From Streptosporangium nondiastaticum (GTDB taxonomy: Bacteria; Actinomycetota; Actinomycetes; Streptomycetales; Streptomycetaceae): 64,000 nucleotides of DNA. The stretch spans positions 1 through 64,000 of the forward strand of contig NZ_PXWG01000014.1 of assembly GCF_003011965.1 (NCBI RefSeq), read 5' to 3'. Shown here piece after piece: positions 43,757-52,431 of this stretch. Under the pieces are notes generated by a model that was not told where the DNA came from, searched no databases, and saw nothing but the letters and a program-made list of their open reading frames with translations. Each line of letters begins with the position of its first letter. The stretch's first letter is position 1. The translations under genes were made by a program, and so were the position numbers.

Positions 43757-44830
43757 TCAATGGTTGACGTTATTCATATAACTTGTGAACGCGCCCTGGG
43801 TGAGAGCGGATACGGCCGCGGCCCGGGCTGCCGCCGGGGCGCGGTTCCAGCGCATCCGGGACCACGGCAGGGCCAGTTGGCTCTGGTCGGTCACCTCCCG
43901 GGGGGCGAGGTCCGCGATCGGCGCGGCCTCGCGGTGCCGGGCGTAGACGGTGTCGACGTAGCGGTGGCCGGTGTCGGCGGCGACGAAGAGGACCGTCCGT
44001 TCGGGGGCGCGCTCGCGTTCGTGGCGGGCGGCGAGGTAGCCGGCGCCGGCCGACAGGCCCGCGAAGACCGCGTGCCGGCCCAGCAGGTCGACGCTGCCGG
44101 CCAGCGCCGCGTCGAAGGAGATCCAGTGCAGTGTGTCGTACAGCTCGTGGGAGACGTTCCCGAAGGGGATGGAGCTGCCGATCCCGGCGATGATGATCTC
44201 GGGGTCGGAGACGTGCTCCGCCCCGAACGTGATGCTGCCGTACGGCTGGACGCCGACGAGTTCGACGTCCCCCGGGCCGCCGGGCGCCGCGCGGAGGTAG
44301 CGGGCGAGGGCGCCGGTGGAGGCGCCCGACCCGACCCCGCCGACCACGGTGAGGCCTTCCGTGCCGGTCGCCTCGCGGATGCGGTCGGCGACCGCGCGGT
44401 AGCCGAGGTAGTGGATGTCGTCGTGGTACTGCCGCATCCAGTGGTACTCGGGGTGCGCGGCGAGGATCTCGTGGATCCGCTCCACCCGCCGCTTCTGGTC
44501 CAGCTTGAGGTCGCTGCACGGTTCCATCTGCTCCAGCGTGGCCCCGAGCACGGCGAGTTGGGTGCGCAGGGCGTGGTCGACCGTCGTCGAGCCGACGATG
44601 TGGCAGCGCATGCCGTGCCGGTGGCAGGCCAGGGCGAGCGCGTACGCGTAGATGCCGCTGGAGCTGTCGAGCAGCGTGTCCCCGCGCCGTACGGCTCCGG
44701 TGTCGAGCAGGTGGCGGACCGCGGCGAGCGCGGAGACCACCTTCATCGTCTCAAAGCGCAGGCAGACGAGCCGGTCGTCGAGGCGTACCAGGTCCGGCCT
44801 GCCGATCGACTCCGCGATGTGCTGGTCCAT
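43757..44830 (-). CDS. Cysteine-synthase-fold PLP-dependent enzyme of the candidate metallophore locus
   Basis: 357-residue fold-type II PLP enzyme. The Schiff-base lysine is probably in RFETMKVVSALAAV near residue 30. The phosphate-binding loop is GGVGSGASTGALARYL. The substrate-carboxylate loop, SSGN in cysteine synthases, reads DSSSGIYAYALALACHRHG, so the usual Asn is absent and a different donor or acceptor is likely. RBS AAGGAGA lies inside the overlapping end of the kinase gene. Related SbnA makes a diaminopropionate precursor from O-phosphoserine; here the upstream kinase could supply a phosphorylated hydroxy amino acid. Last gene of the minus-strand operon. Confidence 0.8.
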   Translation of the reverse strand: MDQHIAESIGRPDLVRLDDRLVCLRFETMKVVSALAAVRHLLDTGAVRRGDTLLDSSSGIYAYALALACHRHGMRCHIVGSTTVDHALRTQLAVLGATLEQMEPCSDLKLDQKRRVERIHEILAAHPEYHWMRQYHDDIHYLGYRAVADRIREATGTEGLTVVGGVGSGASTGALARYLRAAPGGPGDVELVGVQPYGSITFGAEHVSDPEIIIAGIGSSIPFGNVSHELYDTLHWISFDAALAGSVDLLGRHAVFAGLSAGAGYLAARHERERAPERTVLFVAADTGHRYVDTVYARHREAAPIADLAPREVTDQSQLALPWSRMRWNRAPAAARAAAVSALTQGAFTSYMNNVNH

Positions 44831-45794
44831 CCGGGATCTCCTTGGTGGTGGTGAAGGTCGTGAAGGTCCGGGTGGCGGGGATGCCGTGGGCGTCCAGCGC
44901 GCGCAGGCAGCTGCGGACGCGGTGCCGCAGGCCAGGGACGGCCGGGTCGAACAGCACGCCCGCCACGGCGCCGCTGTGCGCGATCTGGACGCCCGCGGCC
45001 CCGACCCGGCGGGCGATGGAGTCCAGTGCGCCGAACTCCGGGTGGCCGAGCACCTCCTGGCCCCGCCGGGCGCTGGCGGTGGCGACGCGGCCGAGGAGCT
45101 GCGCGTCGCCGCCGGCCACCGCCCTGCGCAGCCGCGTGCGCAGCCGCTCCCAGGCCCGTACGTCGCTGTCGGTGGGCTCGTGCGCGGGCAGGGACAGGGT
45201 GTCCACGGGCGCGCCGCCGCCGAGCGCGCAGCCCACGACGACCAGCGGCGGCAGGGCCGGGCCGAGGATCTCCAGGACGCGGCCCTCCCGCTGGGCGAAC
45301 AGCACCGGCCGGCCGTCCAGCATCAGCGGGTCGCAGGCCAGTTCGGCGCGCACGGCCAGCCGGGCGACGGCGGCGGGGGCCGGCCGCAGCCGGTACGAGT
45401 CCGCGACCGCGCGCACGGCGGCGATCACGTCGCTGGTGGAGCTGCCCATGCCCAGGCCCACCGGGATGTCGCAGATGATCCGCAACTCGCCGCCGCAGGG
45501 CGGCTGCCCGGTCCGCTCCGCGCACTCGGCGACCGCGAGGGCCGCGGCCCGGGCGGCCTTCGTACGGTCGGCGGGGACGACGGTGAGCGCCTCGGGCGCC
45601 GTGCCGGGCCGGCGGACGAACTCGGCGCGGCTGCCGGGCCCCGCCATCGGCAGGGTGACCAGGCCCGCGCACCGGCGCCCCTCGTCGTCGAGGAAGACGC
45701 CCTGGAGCAGCTCGCCGTGGTGGCAGGGCGCGTGCCCGGTGCCGGTGGGGAGGACACCGGCACCGGGTGCGGCCGTGCGGGCGGCGGGGGTCAT
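44751..45794 (-). CDS. GHMP-family kinase
   Basis: 347-residue GHMP kinase. The phosphate-binding motif is IPVGLGMGSSTSDVIAAV near residue 95, preceded by the substrate-side region APCHHGELLQGVF and followed by GVQIAHSGAVAGVLFD (GHMP motif 3). The CHHGELLQG segment resembles PduX-type L-threonine kinases. ATGA overlap with the DUF364 gene. Its 3' end overlaps the PLP-enzyme gene by 80 nt, an unusually long overlap. Suggested role: phosphorylation of a hydroxy amino acid used by the PLP enzyme (inference). Confidence 0.85.
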   Translation of the reverse strand: MTPAARTAAPGAGVLPTGTGHAPCHHGELLQGVFLDDEGRRCAGLVTLPMAGPGSRAEFVRRPGTAPEALTVVPADRTKAARAAALAVAECAERTGQPPCGGELRIICDIPVGLGMGSSTSDVIAAVRAVADSYRLRPAPAAVARLAVRAELACDPLMLDGRPVLFAQREGRVLEILGPALPPLVVVGCALGGGAPVDTLSLPAHEPTDSDVRAWERLRTRLRRAVAGGDAQLLGRVATASARRGQEVLGHPEFGALDSIARRVGAAGVQIAHSGAVAGVLFDPAVPGLRHRVRSCLRALDAHGIPATRTFTTFTTTKEIPDGPAHRGVDRQAGPGTPRRPARLPAL

Positions 45795-46633
45795 GCGCCG
45801 CCCGCCGTCCGGTAGCGGTACAGCGCCGTCTCCTCGGCGCTGAACTGGGAGAAGGGGAACGGTTCCGCGGACAGGGCGGTCACGCCCGAGCCGAGGAAGG
45901 CGCGGGCGACGGCGCTGCCGGTCTGCGCGTAGACGACCAACGGGACGCCGCGGGATCGGCAGCGCTCCAGGACGGTGTCGAACGAGCCGTTGCTCAGGGT
46001 CATTCCGGTGGCGACCACGGCGTCGGCGCGGTCGAGCACGTCGTGCATGTCGTCGGTGACCGGGTCGCCCCACTGGGTGGCCCTGAGGTTGAAGTCGCAG
46101 GGCAGGGGTTCGCCGCCGCGCTCGCGTATCGCCGCGACCAGCGGGTTGACGACGCCGATGAGGCCGACCTTCGCGCCCTCCTCGATGTCCAGCAGGCCGG
46201 CGACGGCCGCGTCGCGGGCCCGCGCGCGGACCTCCGGTGTGCCGGCCGGCAACGTGACGGCCTCGGCGTCGCCCGCCTCGGCGGCCGCGCGGTGCGGGCG
46301 CGTCTCGGAGAGGTAGGCGTCGAGGGCGGCGATCCGCAGCGGGCGCGGGGCCTCGCGCAGCAGGGCGTCGAGCGGGGTGCCGGAGGAGTCGCGGCAGACC
46401 GACGGGCCGAGCTCGCCGGCCTCGAAGGCGCAGCCGCCGAAGGAGCCGCCCAGGCGGACCAGGACGTACTGGTTGAGATAGGTGGTGTCGCCGCCGGCGA
46501 GGCGGGTGCCGTGGTGGACCCAGAACACGCTGGTGGCGACGAGTCCGGAGGGGAGCGGGCCGTGCTCGCCCGCGAGGACGGCCTCGACGAGCGCGTCGAC
46601 GGACGGGGCGGGGGCGGAGGGTGTACGGGTCAT
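45791..46633 (-). CDS. DUF364 Rossmann-like (putative heavy-metal chelation) protein
   Basis: 280-residue protein resembling DUF364, whose Pfam name is putative heavy-metal chelation domain. The N-terminal part has SVFWVHHGTRLAGGDTTYLN and FGGCAFEAGELGPSVCRDSS; the C-terminal Rossmann-like half has VGLIGVVNPLVAAIRERGG, VLDRADAVVATGMTLSNGSF and VPLVVYAQTG. ATGA overlaps couple it to both neighbours. Its place between a siderophore-type ABC ATPase and the two biosynthetic enzymes supports a role in metal or metallophore handling, but the reaction is unknown. Confidence 0.8.
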   Translation of the reverse strand: MTRTPSAPAPSVDALVEAVLAGEHGPLPSGLVATSVFWVHHGTRLAGGDTTYLNQYVLVRLGGSFGGCAFEAGELGPSVCRDSSGTPLDALLREAPRPLRIAALDAYLSETRPHRAAAEAGDAEAVTLPAGTPEVRARARDAAVAGLLDIEEGAKVGLIGVVNPLVAAIRERGGEPLPCDFNLRATQWGDPVTDDMHDVLDRADAVVATGMTLSNGSFDTVLERCRSRGVPLVVYAQTGSAVARAFLGSGVTALSAEPFPFSQFSAEETALYRYRTAGGA

Positions 46634-47433
46634 GGGGTTATGGGTTCCTCTTCGGAGGGAGTGGTGGAGCGTCGGGGTCCGCGGTACGTGACCACGGGAT
46701 GCCCCAGGGCGTCGGTGGTGAGTTCGGCGTCCACTTCGAAGACCTCGGCGAGCCGCTCGGCCGTCAGGACGGCGGCGGGGGTTCCGGAGGCGACCAGGCG
46801 GCCGTGGTGCAGGAGCAGCAGCCGGTCGCAGAACCGGGCGGCGAGCGACAGGTCGTGCAGGGCGACCAGGACGGTCTGACCGGTGCCGGTCAGCAGCTCC
46901 ATGAGTTCCAGCTGGTGTCTGACGTCCAGGTGGTTGGTGGGTTCGTCGAGCAGGAGGGCGTACGGCTGCTGGGCCAGCGCGCGGGCGATGTGGGCGCGCT
47001 GCCGCTCGCCGCCCGACAGCGCCCTCCAGGAGCGGCCGGCGAGCGCGGTGAGACTCACGCGTTCCAGCGCGGCGGCGACCACCGCCCGGTCGGTGGTGTC
47101 CGGCCCGCGCCGGCGGTCGCGGAAGGGGGTGCGTCCCAGGCCCACGACGTCGGCGACCCTCAGGTCGCTGTCCGCGCCCGGGTCCTGGGCGGCGAAGGCG
47201 ACGCGGCGGGCGATCCGGCGCGCGCTCCAGCCCCGTACGGGCTCGCCGTCGTAGCGGACCGCGCCCGTGTCGGGGGCCCGCAGGCCGGCCAGGCAGCGCA
47301 GGAGCGAGGACTTGCCCGAGCCGTTGGGGCCGAGCAGCCCGACCGTCTCGCCGGGGGCGATGTCGGCGCTGACGCCGCGGACGACCGGCGTGCCCGCCGC
47401 CGACCAGCTCAGTTCTTCGGCGGTGATCCTCAC
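46630..47433 (-). CDS. Siderophore/cobalamin-type ABC transporter ATPase
   Basis: 267-residue FepC/BtuD-like ATPase: Walker A GLLGPNGSGKSSLLRCLAGL, signature ALSGGERQRAHIARALAQQP, Walker B LLLDEPTNHLDVRHQLELME, H-loop VLVALHDLSLAARF. GTG start in a GTGA overlap with the permease gene; its stop overlaps the DUF364 start. Energises uptake of a metal chelate with the permease and lipoprotein encoded upstream. Confidence 0.93.
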   Translation of the reverse strand: MRITAEELSWSAAGTPVVRGVSADIAPGETVGLLGPNGSGKSSLLRCLAGLRAPDTGAVRYDGEPVRGWSARRIARRVAFAAQDPGADSDLRVADVVGLGRTPFRDRRRGPDTTDRAVVAAALERVSLTALAGRSWRALSGGERQRAHIARALAQQPYALLLDEPTNHLDVRHQLELMELLTGTGQTVLVALHDLSLAARFCDRLLLLHHGRLVASGTPAAVLTAERLAEVFEVDAELTTDALGHPVVTYRGPRRSTTPSEEEPITP

Positions 47434-48581
47434 AGTTCGCCTCTCTTGCACAGGACGAGGAGGAAGAGCGGCACGCCGAGCAGTGCGGTGATCACGCCCA
47501 CGGGAACCTCGCGGGGCGCGAAGGCGATCCGCGCCAGCGCGTCCGTCCAGACCAGGAACACCGCGCCCGCGAGGGCCGCGTACGGCAGCAGCACGCGGTG
47601 CAGCGGCCCGACGAGGAACCGCACCCCGTGGGGGACGATCAGCCCGACGAAGCCGATGGCGCCGACCGTGGCCACCGCCACGGCCGTCAGCGCGGCCGTG
47701 ACCACGAGCAGCAGCATCCGCGTGCGCCGCACGCCGATCCCGAGGGAGGCGGCGGTGTCGGTGCCGAACGCGAGCCCGTCGAGGGCGTTCGAGCACAGCC
47801 ATGCGGCCACCAGCCCCAGCGGGGTGACGATCGCGCAGACCGCGACGGTGTCCCAGCGGGCCGGTGCCATCGAGCCCAGCAGCCAGTGGGTGACGGCCCG
47901 GGTGGTGTCCGCGTCCGCCGCTGCCATCAGGACGAGGGAGGTGAGCGCGGTGAAGAGCTGGCCGACGACCACGCCGGTGAGGACGATGCGGTCCGAGTCC
48001 AGGCCGGTGCGGCGCAGGAGCAGGAGGAACAGCCCGAAGGAGAGCAGCGCGCCGGCGAGCGCGCCGCCGGTGACCCCGAGCGCACCCGCCCCCACGCCGA
48101 GGACGACCACGGTGACGGCTCCCGCCGACGCGCCCGAGGAGACGCCGAGCAGGTAGGGGTCGGCGAGCGCGTTGCGGGTGACCGCCTGCAGCACCGTGCC
48201 GCACACGGCGAGCGAGGCGCCGACGAGGGCGGCCATGAGCACGCGCGGCAGCCGCAGGTCCCAGACCAAGGAGTCCGTCAGCGGGGGCAACGGCTCCACG
48301 TCCAGGCCGAGATGGGTGCCGAGGACGCGGGCGAGGCCGCCCCAGCCCGAGCCGGAGGTGCCGGTGCGCACGGCCGCCGCGACGGAGCCCGCCAGGGCGA
48401 GGGCGGCGAGGAGGAGGCGCAGCGCCCGGAACACCGGTGCCGGCGGCGGGGGCCCGCCGGTGGCGGGGCTCTCCGTCACCATCCGCCCGCGGGCCGCCGG
48501 AAGCAGGAGGTCCGTCGGCGGGGGGTGCTCAGCCGGCAGGAGATCCGCCCGCCTCCCGCGCGTGAGCGGCTCAGCGGGCAT
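47430..48581 (-). CDS. FecCD-family siderophore/cobalamin ABC permease
   Basis: 383-residue permease with about nine to ten helices: LRLPRVLMAALVGASLAVCG, LADPYLLGVSSGASAGAVTV, SDRIVLTGVVVGQLFTALTS and a late GAIGFVGLIVPHGVRFLVGP. These are FecCD signatures. Only one permease gene is present, so it presumably works as a homodimer. Its start lies 11 nt inside the end of the lipoprotein gene. Confidence 0.93.
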   Translation of the reverse strand: MPAEPLTRGRRADLLPAEHPPPTDLLLPAARGRMVTESPATGGPPPPAPVFRALRLLLAALALAGSVAAAVRTGTSGSGWGGLARVLGTHLGLDVEPLPPLTDSLVWDLRLPRVLMAALVGASLAVCGTVLQAVTRNALADPYLLGVSSGASAGAVTVVVLGVGAGALGVTGGALAGALLSFGLFLLLLRRTGLDSDRIVLTGVVVGQLFTALTSLVLMAAADADTTRAVTHWLLGSMAPARWDTVAVCAIVTPLGLVAAWLCSNALDGLAFGTDTAASLGIGVRRTRMLLLVVTAALTAVAVATVGAIGFVGLIVPHGVRFLVGPLHRVLLPYAALAGAVFLVWTDALARIAFAPREVPVGVITALLGVPLFLLVLCKRGEL

Positions 48582-49590
48582 GTCCGAGGTCCTTCATCCC
48601 CGCGGCCAGCATCCCCAGGGCGTGCACCGAGCGCACGGACGGGTCCAGCTCGATGCCCGGCACCTCAAGGATCTTGTTGTCCCGGACCGCGGCCAGCTTG
48701 GACATCACGGGGTGCCCGGTCATGGCGGCGCGCTTCTCGGAGGCGCTGTCGCCCGGCCGCCCGCGCTCGGCCAGGTCGCCGATGACGATGAAGTCCGGGT
48801 TGCGTTTCGCGACCTCCTCCCAGGAGACCTCCGGCCAGTCCTCGTTCACGTCGTCGAAGGCGTTCTTCGCGCCGATGATCCGGCTCATCTCGCTGGGCAT
48901 TCCGGTCCGGCCCGCCACGTACGGCATGCCGTTGAAGACGGAGTAGAGGTAGACGACGGTCGGCTGCTCCTCGCCCCGGGGAACCTTGGCGGCCGTCTTC
49001 CGCGCCTCGGCGACCGCGGCGCGCTGGGCGGCGGCGAGCCTGCCCGCCCGCTCCTGGACCCCGAAGACCTCGCCCAGGTTCTCGTAGTCGGAGAAGAGCA
49101 GTTCGAAGGGGGTTTTGCCGGCCGGGTTCCGCCGCGGGCAGCTCACGGCGCTGACGAACGTGGGGACCTTGAGGGCGGCCAGCTCCTCACGGGTGCCGGC
49201 GCGGTCCTTCGTGAAGAGGTCGGCGGAGCCCGCGACGACGAAGTCGGGGCCGGCGGCGCGCAGCTGCTCGCCGGTGGCGATCTTGGGGGCGATGACCGGG
49301 ACCCCCGCGTACGCGGCCTCGTACTGCGCGGGGATCTTCGTCTTGAGGTTGGCCGTGCCCGCCATCCGGTCCTGGAGGCCGAGTTCGAGCAGGGTCTCGG
49401 TGGAGGTCTGGTCCAGGGCGACGGTCCGCTTCGGAGGCCCGGCGAAGGACAGCGGGCGGCCGCAGCTGGTGACGGAGGCCGCCGTGGCGGACTCGGCGTC
49501 AGCCCTGGAGCCGTCGCGTGCCGCCGTGGAGCAGCCCGCGGTAGCGAGAGTGAGGGCCACGGCGATGCCGAGGCGGGCGGGGTGGCGCAT
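48571..49590 (-). CDS. Siderophore/metal-chelate-binding lipoprotein (FepB/BtuF type)
   Basis: 339-residue periplasmic-binding-fold lipoprotein. The signal ends in a lipobox, LATAGCSTAA. The body has FAGPPKRTVALDQTSTETLL, GLQDRMAGTANLKTKIPAQY and NPDFIVIGDLAERG, typical of type III substrate-binding proteins for siderophores or cobalamin. ATG with GGAG six bases upstream. First gene of the minus-strand operon; a Zur-box-like site lies about 55 nt upstream. Confidence 0.92.
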   Translation of the reverse strand: MRHPARLGIAVALTLATAGCSTAARDGSRADAESATAASVTSCGRPLSFAGPPKRTVALDQTSTETLLELGLQDRMAGTANLKTKIPAQYEAAYAGVPVIAPKIATGEQLRAAGPDFVVAGSADLFTKDRAGTREELAALKVPTFVSAVSCPRRNPAGKTPFELLFSDYENLGEVFGVQERAGRLAAAQRAAVAEARKTAAKVPRGEEQPTVVYLYSVFNGMPYVAGRTGMPSEMSRIIGAKNAFDDVNEDWPEVSWEEVAKRNPDFIVIGDLAERGRPGDSASEKRAAMTGHPVMSKLAAVRDNKILEVPGIELDPSVRSVHALGMLAAGMKDLGHAR

Positions 49591-49637
49591 GGGGTCTCCA
49601 GTCCGGGAGGGGGTGCCGCGTTCGAAGAGTACTGTAA

Positions 49638-49652
49638 TGGTATTCATTTTCA
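49638..49652. promoter_or_regulatory. Zur-box-like element in the divergent metallophore promoter
   Basis: Read on the minus strand, TGAAAATGAATACCA matches the 7-1-7 Zur consensus TGAAAATGATTTTCA at 12 of 15 positions. It lies in an AT-rich patch between the lipoprotein gene and the divergent MFS gene, and a flanking TAATG...CATTA dyad extends it. Zinc repression of both transcripts is suggested; a Fur-family iron site is the alternative. Confidence 0.45.
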
Positions 49653-49724
49653 TTAAGCGAACCCGGGTGCGATCCGGCCCGCCGATCCGCACCCCCGGCC
49701 CCCACCCCGAGGAGCAACCACACC

Positions 49725-50996
49725 GTGCCGACCACACCCACGCCGACCCGGGCCAAGTCCGCCGCCCCTCCCCCGCGTTCGGTCCTCCGGGACCCCGCGT
49801 TCCTGCGCCTGTGGGCGGGCACCACCGCCTCCGGCCTCGCGACCTGGGCCCTGCCCTTCGTCCTCGGGCTCGCCGTGCTGCACCGCGAACTCGGCGCCGC
49901 CGGACTCGGCCTGGTCCTCGCCGCACGCACCGCCGGCTTCCTCGCCGCCGTCGCCGTCGGCGGCGTCCTGGCCGACCAGCACTCCCGCCGCGCCGTCGTC
50001 CTCTGGTCAGCCCTCGCGGCGGCGGTCGCCGCGCCCCTCCTCGCCGCCGGCCTCGGCCGCTCGCTCGTGCTGATGACGGCCGCCGCCGCCCTCGCGGGCG
50101 CCGGACAGGGCGCCTGCCGCCCCGCGTTCCAGGCGCTCACCGCCGAGACCGTCGACCCCGGACGCCGTCAGCAGGCCAACGCCGCCATGACCATCGCCGT
50201 ACGGAGCTCCACGCTCACCGGCCCCGCCCTGACCGCACTGCTCACGGCCTTCCTCGGCGTCCGGACGCTGCTGCTCGGCATCGGGCTCCTCTGGCTCGTC
50301 GCCGCGCTCGTCCCGGCCAGGGGCACCGCCCCGGCGGAACCGGCCGCCGGGCCTGCCGGATCCACCGCGCGCGCCGGCTTCCGCACCGAATTCCTCGAAG
50401 GCGTACGGGAAGCGCGCCGCCACCCCTGGTTCCTCGCCGGACTCGCCGCCCTCGCCGCCGTCATAGCCCTCGGCTACTCCACCACCAGCGTCGCGCTGCC
50501 CCTGATCAGCCGGGACCGCTACGGCACCGGGTGGGTGCTGGCCGCGGCCATGACCGCGTACACCGTGGGCGCGCTCCTCGGGGCCGTCGCCATCGCCCGC
50601 CTGCGGCCGCGCTCCCAGGGCCGGGCCGCGTTCGCCGGGCTGGCCGCGTACGGCGTCGCGCCGCTGAGCCTGATGCTGCCCGTGCACCCGGTCGTGGTCG
50701 TCGCCGCGTACGCCGTCGCCGGGATCGGGATCGAGCTGTTCAACGTGCCCTGGTTCACGGCCACCCAGCGCGAGGTCGCCCCGGAGAAGCTGGCCCGCGT
50801 CTCCTCGCTGGACTTCCTGGTGTCCTACGGCCTGGCGCCCGTCGGCCTGGCCCTGATCGCCCCGGCCATCGGACGCTTCGGGGTCACCCCCGTCCTCGCC
50901 GTCTGCACCGCGGCCTGTTTCCTCGTGCCGGCCGCGGCAGCACTGGTGCCCACCGCCCGCCACTTCAGCCGCACGGCCCCGGCGGCGAGGGACTGA
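49725..50996 (+). CDS. MFS exporter (EntS-like)
   Basis: 423-residue, 12-helix major facilitator of the EntS/MFS_3 type: LRDPAFLRLWAGTTASGLAT, FVLGLAVLHRELGAAGLGLV, AGQGACRPAFQALTAETVDP and a C-terminal VPWFTATQREVAPEKLARVS. EntS-like proteins export siderophores. Divergent from the metal-chelate uptake operon across a shared metal-box-like promoter, so it is a good candidate exporter of the corresponding metallophore. GTG start with AGGAG 11 bases upstream. Confidence 0.87.
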   Translation: MPTTPTPTRAKSAAPPPRSVLRDPAFLRLWAGTTASGLATWALPFVLGLAVLHRELGAAGLGLVLAARTAGFLAAVAVGGVLADQHSRRAVVLWSALAAAVAAPLLAAGLGRSLVLMTAAAALAGAGQGACRPAFQALTAETVDPGRRQQANAAMTIAVRSSTLTGPALTALLTAFLGVRTLLLGIGLLWLVAALVPARGTAPAEPAAGPAGSTARAGFRTEFLEGVREARRHPWFLAGLAALAAVIALGYSTTSVALPLISRDRYGTGWVLAAAMTAYTVGALLGAVAIARLRPRSQGRAAFAGLAAYGVAPLSLMLPVHPVVVVAAYAVAGIGIELFNVPWFTATQREVAPEKLARVSSLDFLVSYGLAPVGLALIAPAIGRFGVTPVLAVCTAACFLVPAAAALVPTARHFSRTAPAARD

Positions 50997-51724
50997 CGCG
51001 GGGAGACTGAACGGCACGTTCATTTCGCCACCGGCCGCTCGCCGAGCACGAAAGGGACTTGTGGGAGCGCTGGGAGCACCCCCGAACATCACGGGTAGTG
51101 GAATACTCCATACCACTTCGCGCGGCCCGAATATACCGGGAGACTGGCCGGAATTCAGTGGTGACAGAGCGTCAGGAGAGTTGATACTCGGTTAGTGAAA
51201 ACCCGGACCACTTCGGCCACGGTCAAGAGTTGTGACGTTCACTCCGGGAAGGCGCATGACGACACGCGACAACGAGGGCCGCACCTTACGGCGTGACGGA
51301 ACCGGTAGCAGGAAACGTCACAGACGAATGCGAGCCGGCGCAGGTCCGGGCATCGGCGGACCCGGCATTCATGGTGTGCACGGCCCCACCACCCCGTTGC
51401 GCCCGAAGTCCTCCCCGCACGTTCTCCTGGGAGCGGCTCAGCAGGGGTGAGAGCCTGCGTTGAGGGCAGGGACGCGCGAAGTGCCTGGTGAGGAAAGAGC
51501 AGCGACGGTTCGGCCGTTCCCCCGGTCCGCGGGTTCCGGAGCATCGGCGAGAGCCGGGGCCGGCTGACCGCCGGGCCCGGCTTTCTTCCCTCCGGACGGG
51601 AACCGTCGCGCAGGCATCGCCGGACGGCCGACGCCCGGCGGCGGAATCCCGGCGGTTCCTCCGCGCCCCTTCACGGCTTCGGCGTTCGGACAGTGGATGA
51701 CGGAATTCAGGAGGGGGAAAGGGA
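50997..51724. other. Long intergenic region upstream of the LuxR-type regulator
   Basis: 728 nt, less GC-rich between about 51080 and 51250 than its surroundings. No coding frame with a credible start and codon pattern was found. It contains the inverted repeat at 51097-51117 and probably the promoter of the LuxR gene, whose RBS GGAGGGGG is at its end. It may also mark the left boundary of the PKS-NRPS cluster. Confidence 0.5.
51097..51117. promoter_or_regulatory. 21-bp imperfect inverted repeat
   Basis: AGTGGAAT and ATACCACT flank a 5-nt spacer (7 of 8 positions pair). AT-rich compared with the surroundings and positioned like an operator. The binding protein is unknown. Confidence 0.35.
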
Positions 51725-52390
51725 ATGGATGTCGCTGTTCTCGAATCACTGGAGGTCCTTCGCCGCGGACTGGAAACCATGCTGCGACGGATCGACCGGA
51801 TCGGCGTTCTCGAATGCCATCGCACCATGGAAGAACTGCTCATCGCGCTCAGGGCGCGCGGCGGCGAACGGAACGCCGACGTCATCATCGTCAGCTGTTG
51901 CACTCTCGGTGATGCCGCCGACTACGTCCGGATCACATTCCCCGCGAGCCGCGTGCTCATATTGGTCACCAAAGCCGACCCTGATCACCTCGCCATGGCG
52001 GCGAGAACGCAGGCCGATGGCTACCTCATGGTGCACGACGTCACGGAGGCTACGCTGGACAGCACGCTGCAGGCCCTGATGTGCGGGAGCGTCCCCATGG
52101 CCCTGCCCGTCGCGAGCTACCTCCGCGAGCGTGCCCGGTCGGGCGGCCCGGCGCCGTCGCCGCACCAGCCGTACTTCAGCCCCCGCGAGCGCGACGTCAT
52201 CTCCCTGCTCCTGGAAGGGCTGAGCAACCGGCAGATCGCCGACAAGGTGGGGATCTCCCTGCACAGCGCCAAGCGGCACGTCTCGTCCGTGCTCAGCAAG
52301 GTGAACTCACCGAGCCGCACCCACTTCGTCGCCCGGATGCTCGCGACGGACGGGCACCAGGCCGGAGGAGGTGAGAGGAGCACCGGCTGA
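51725..52390 (+). CDS. NarL/LuxR-type regulator with degenerate receiver
   Basis: 221-residue protein. The C-terminal LuxR helix-turn-helix is clear: YFSPRERDVISLLLEGLSNR, QIADKVGISLHSAKRHVSSV. The N-terminal 120 residues resemble a response-regulator receiver, but where the phosphorylatable Asp should follow the third strand the sequence is DVIIVSCCTLG, so classical phosphorylation is unlikely. No histidine kinase is nearby. It is the first gene beside the PKS-NRPS genes and is probably a pathway regulator. RBS GGAGGGGG before the ATG. Confidence 0.87.
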   Translation: MDVAVLESLEVLRRGLETMLRRIDRIGVLECHRTMEELLIALRARGGERNADVIIVSCCTLGDAADYVRITFPASRVLILVTKADPDHLAMAARTQADGYLMVHDVTEATLDSTLQALMCGSVPMALPVASYLRERARSGGPAPSPHQPYFSPRERDVISLLLEGLSNRQIADKVGISLHSAKRHVSSVLSKVNSPSRTHFVARMLATDGHQAGGGERSTG

Positions 52391-52431
52391 CGCCGGGAAC
52401 CGCGGCGCCGCCGGCACCACGGCCGGGCCGC

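Noticed and set aside
43757..44830. Naming the PLP enzyme cysteine synthase or SbnA
   Set aside because: The substrate loop lacks the SSGN asparagine and no SbnB partner exists, so a specific name is not supported.
51232..51450. 72-codon plus-strand frame upstream of the LuxR gene
   Set aside because: Arg/Gly/Pro-rich translation, poor start context and no motif.
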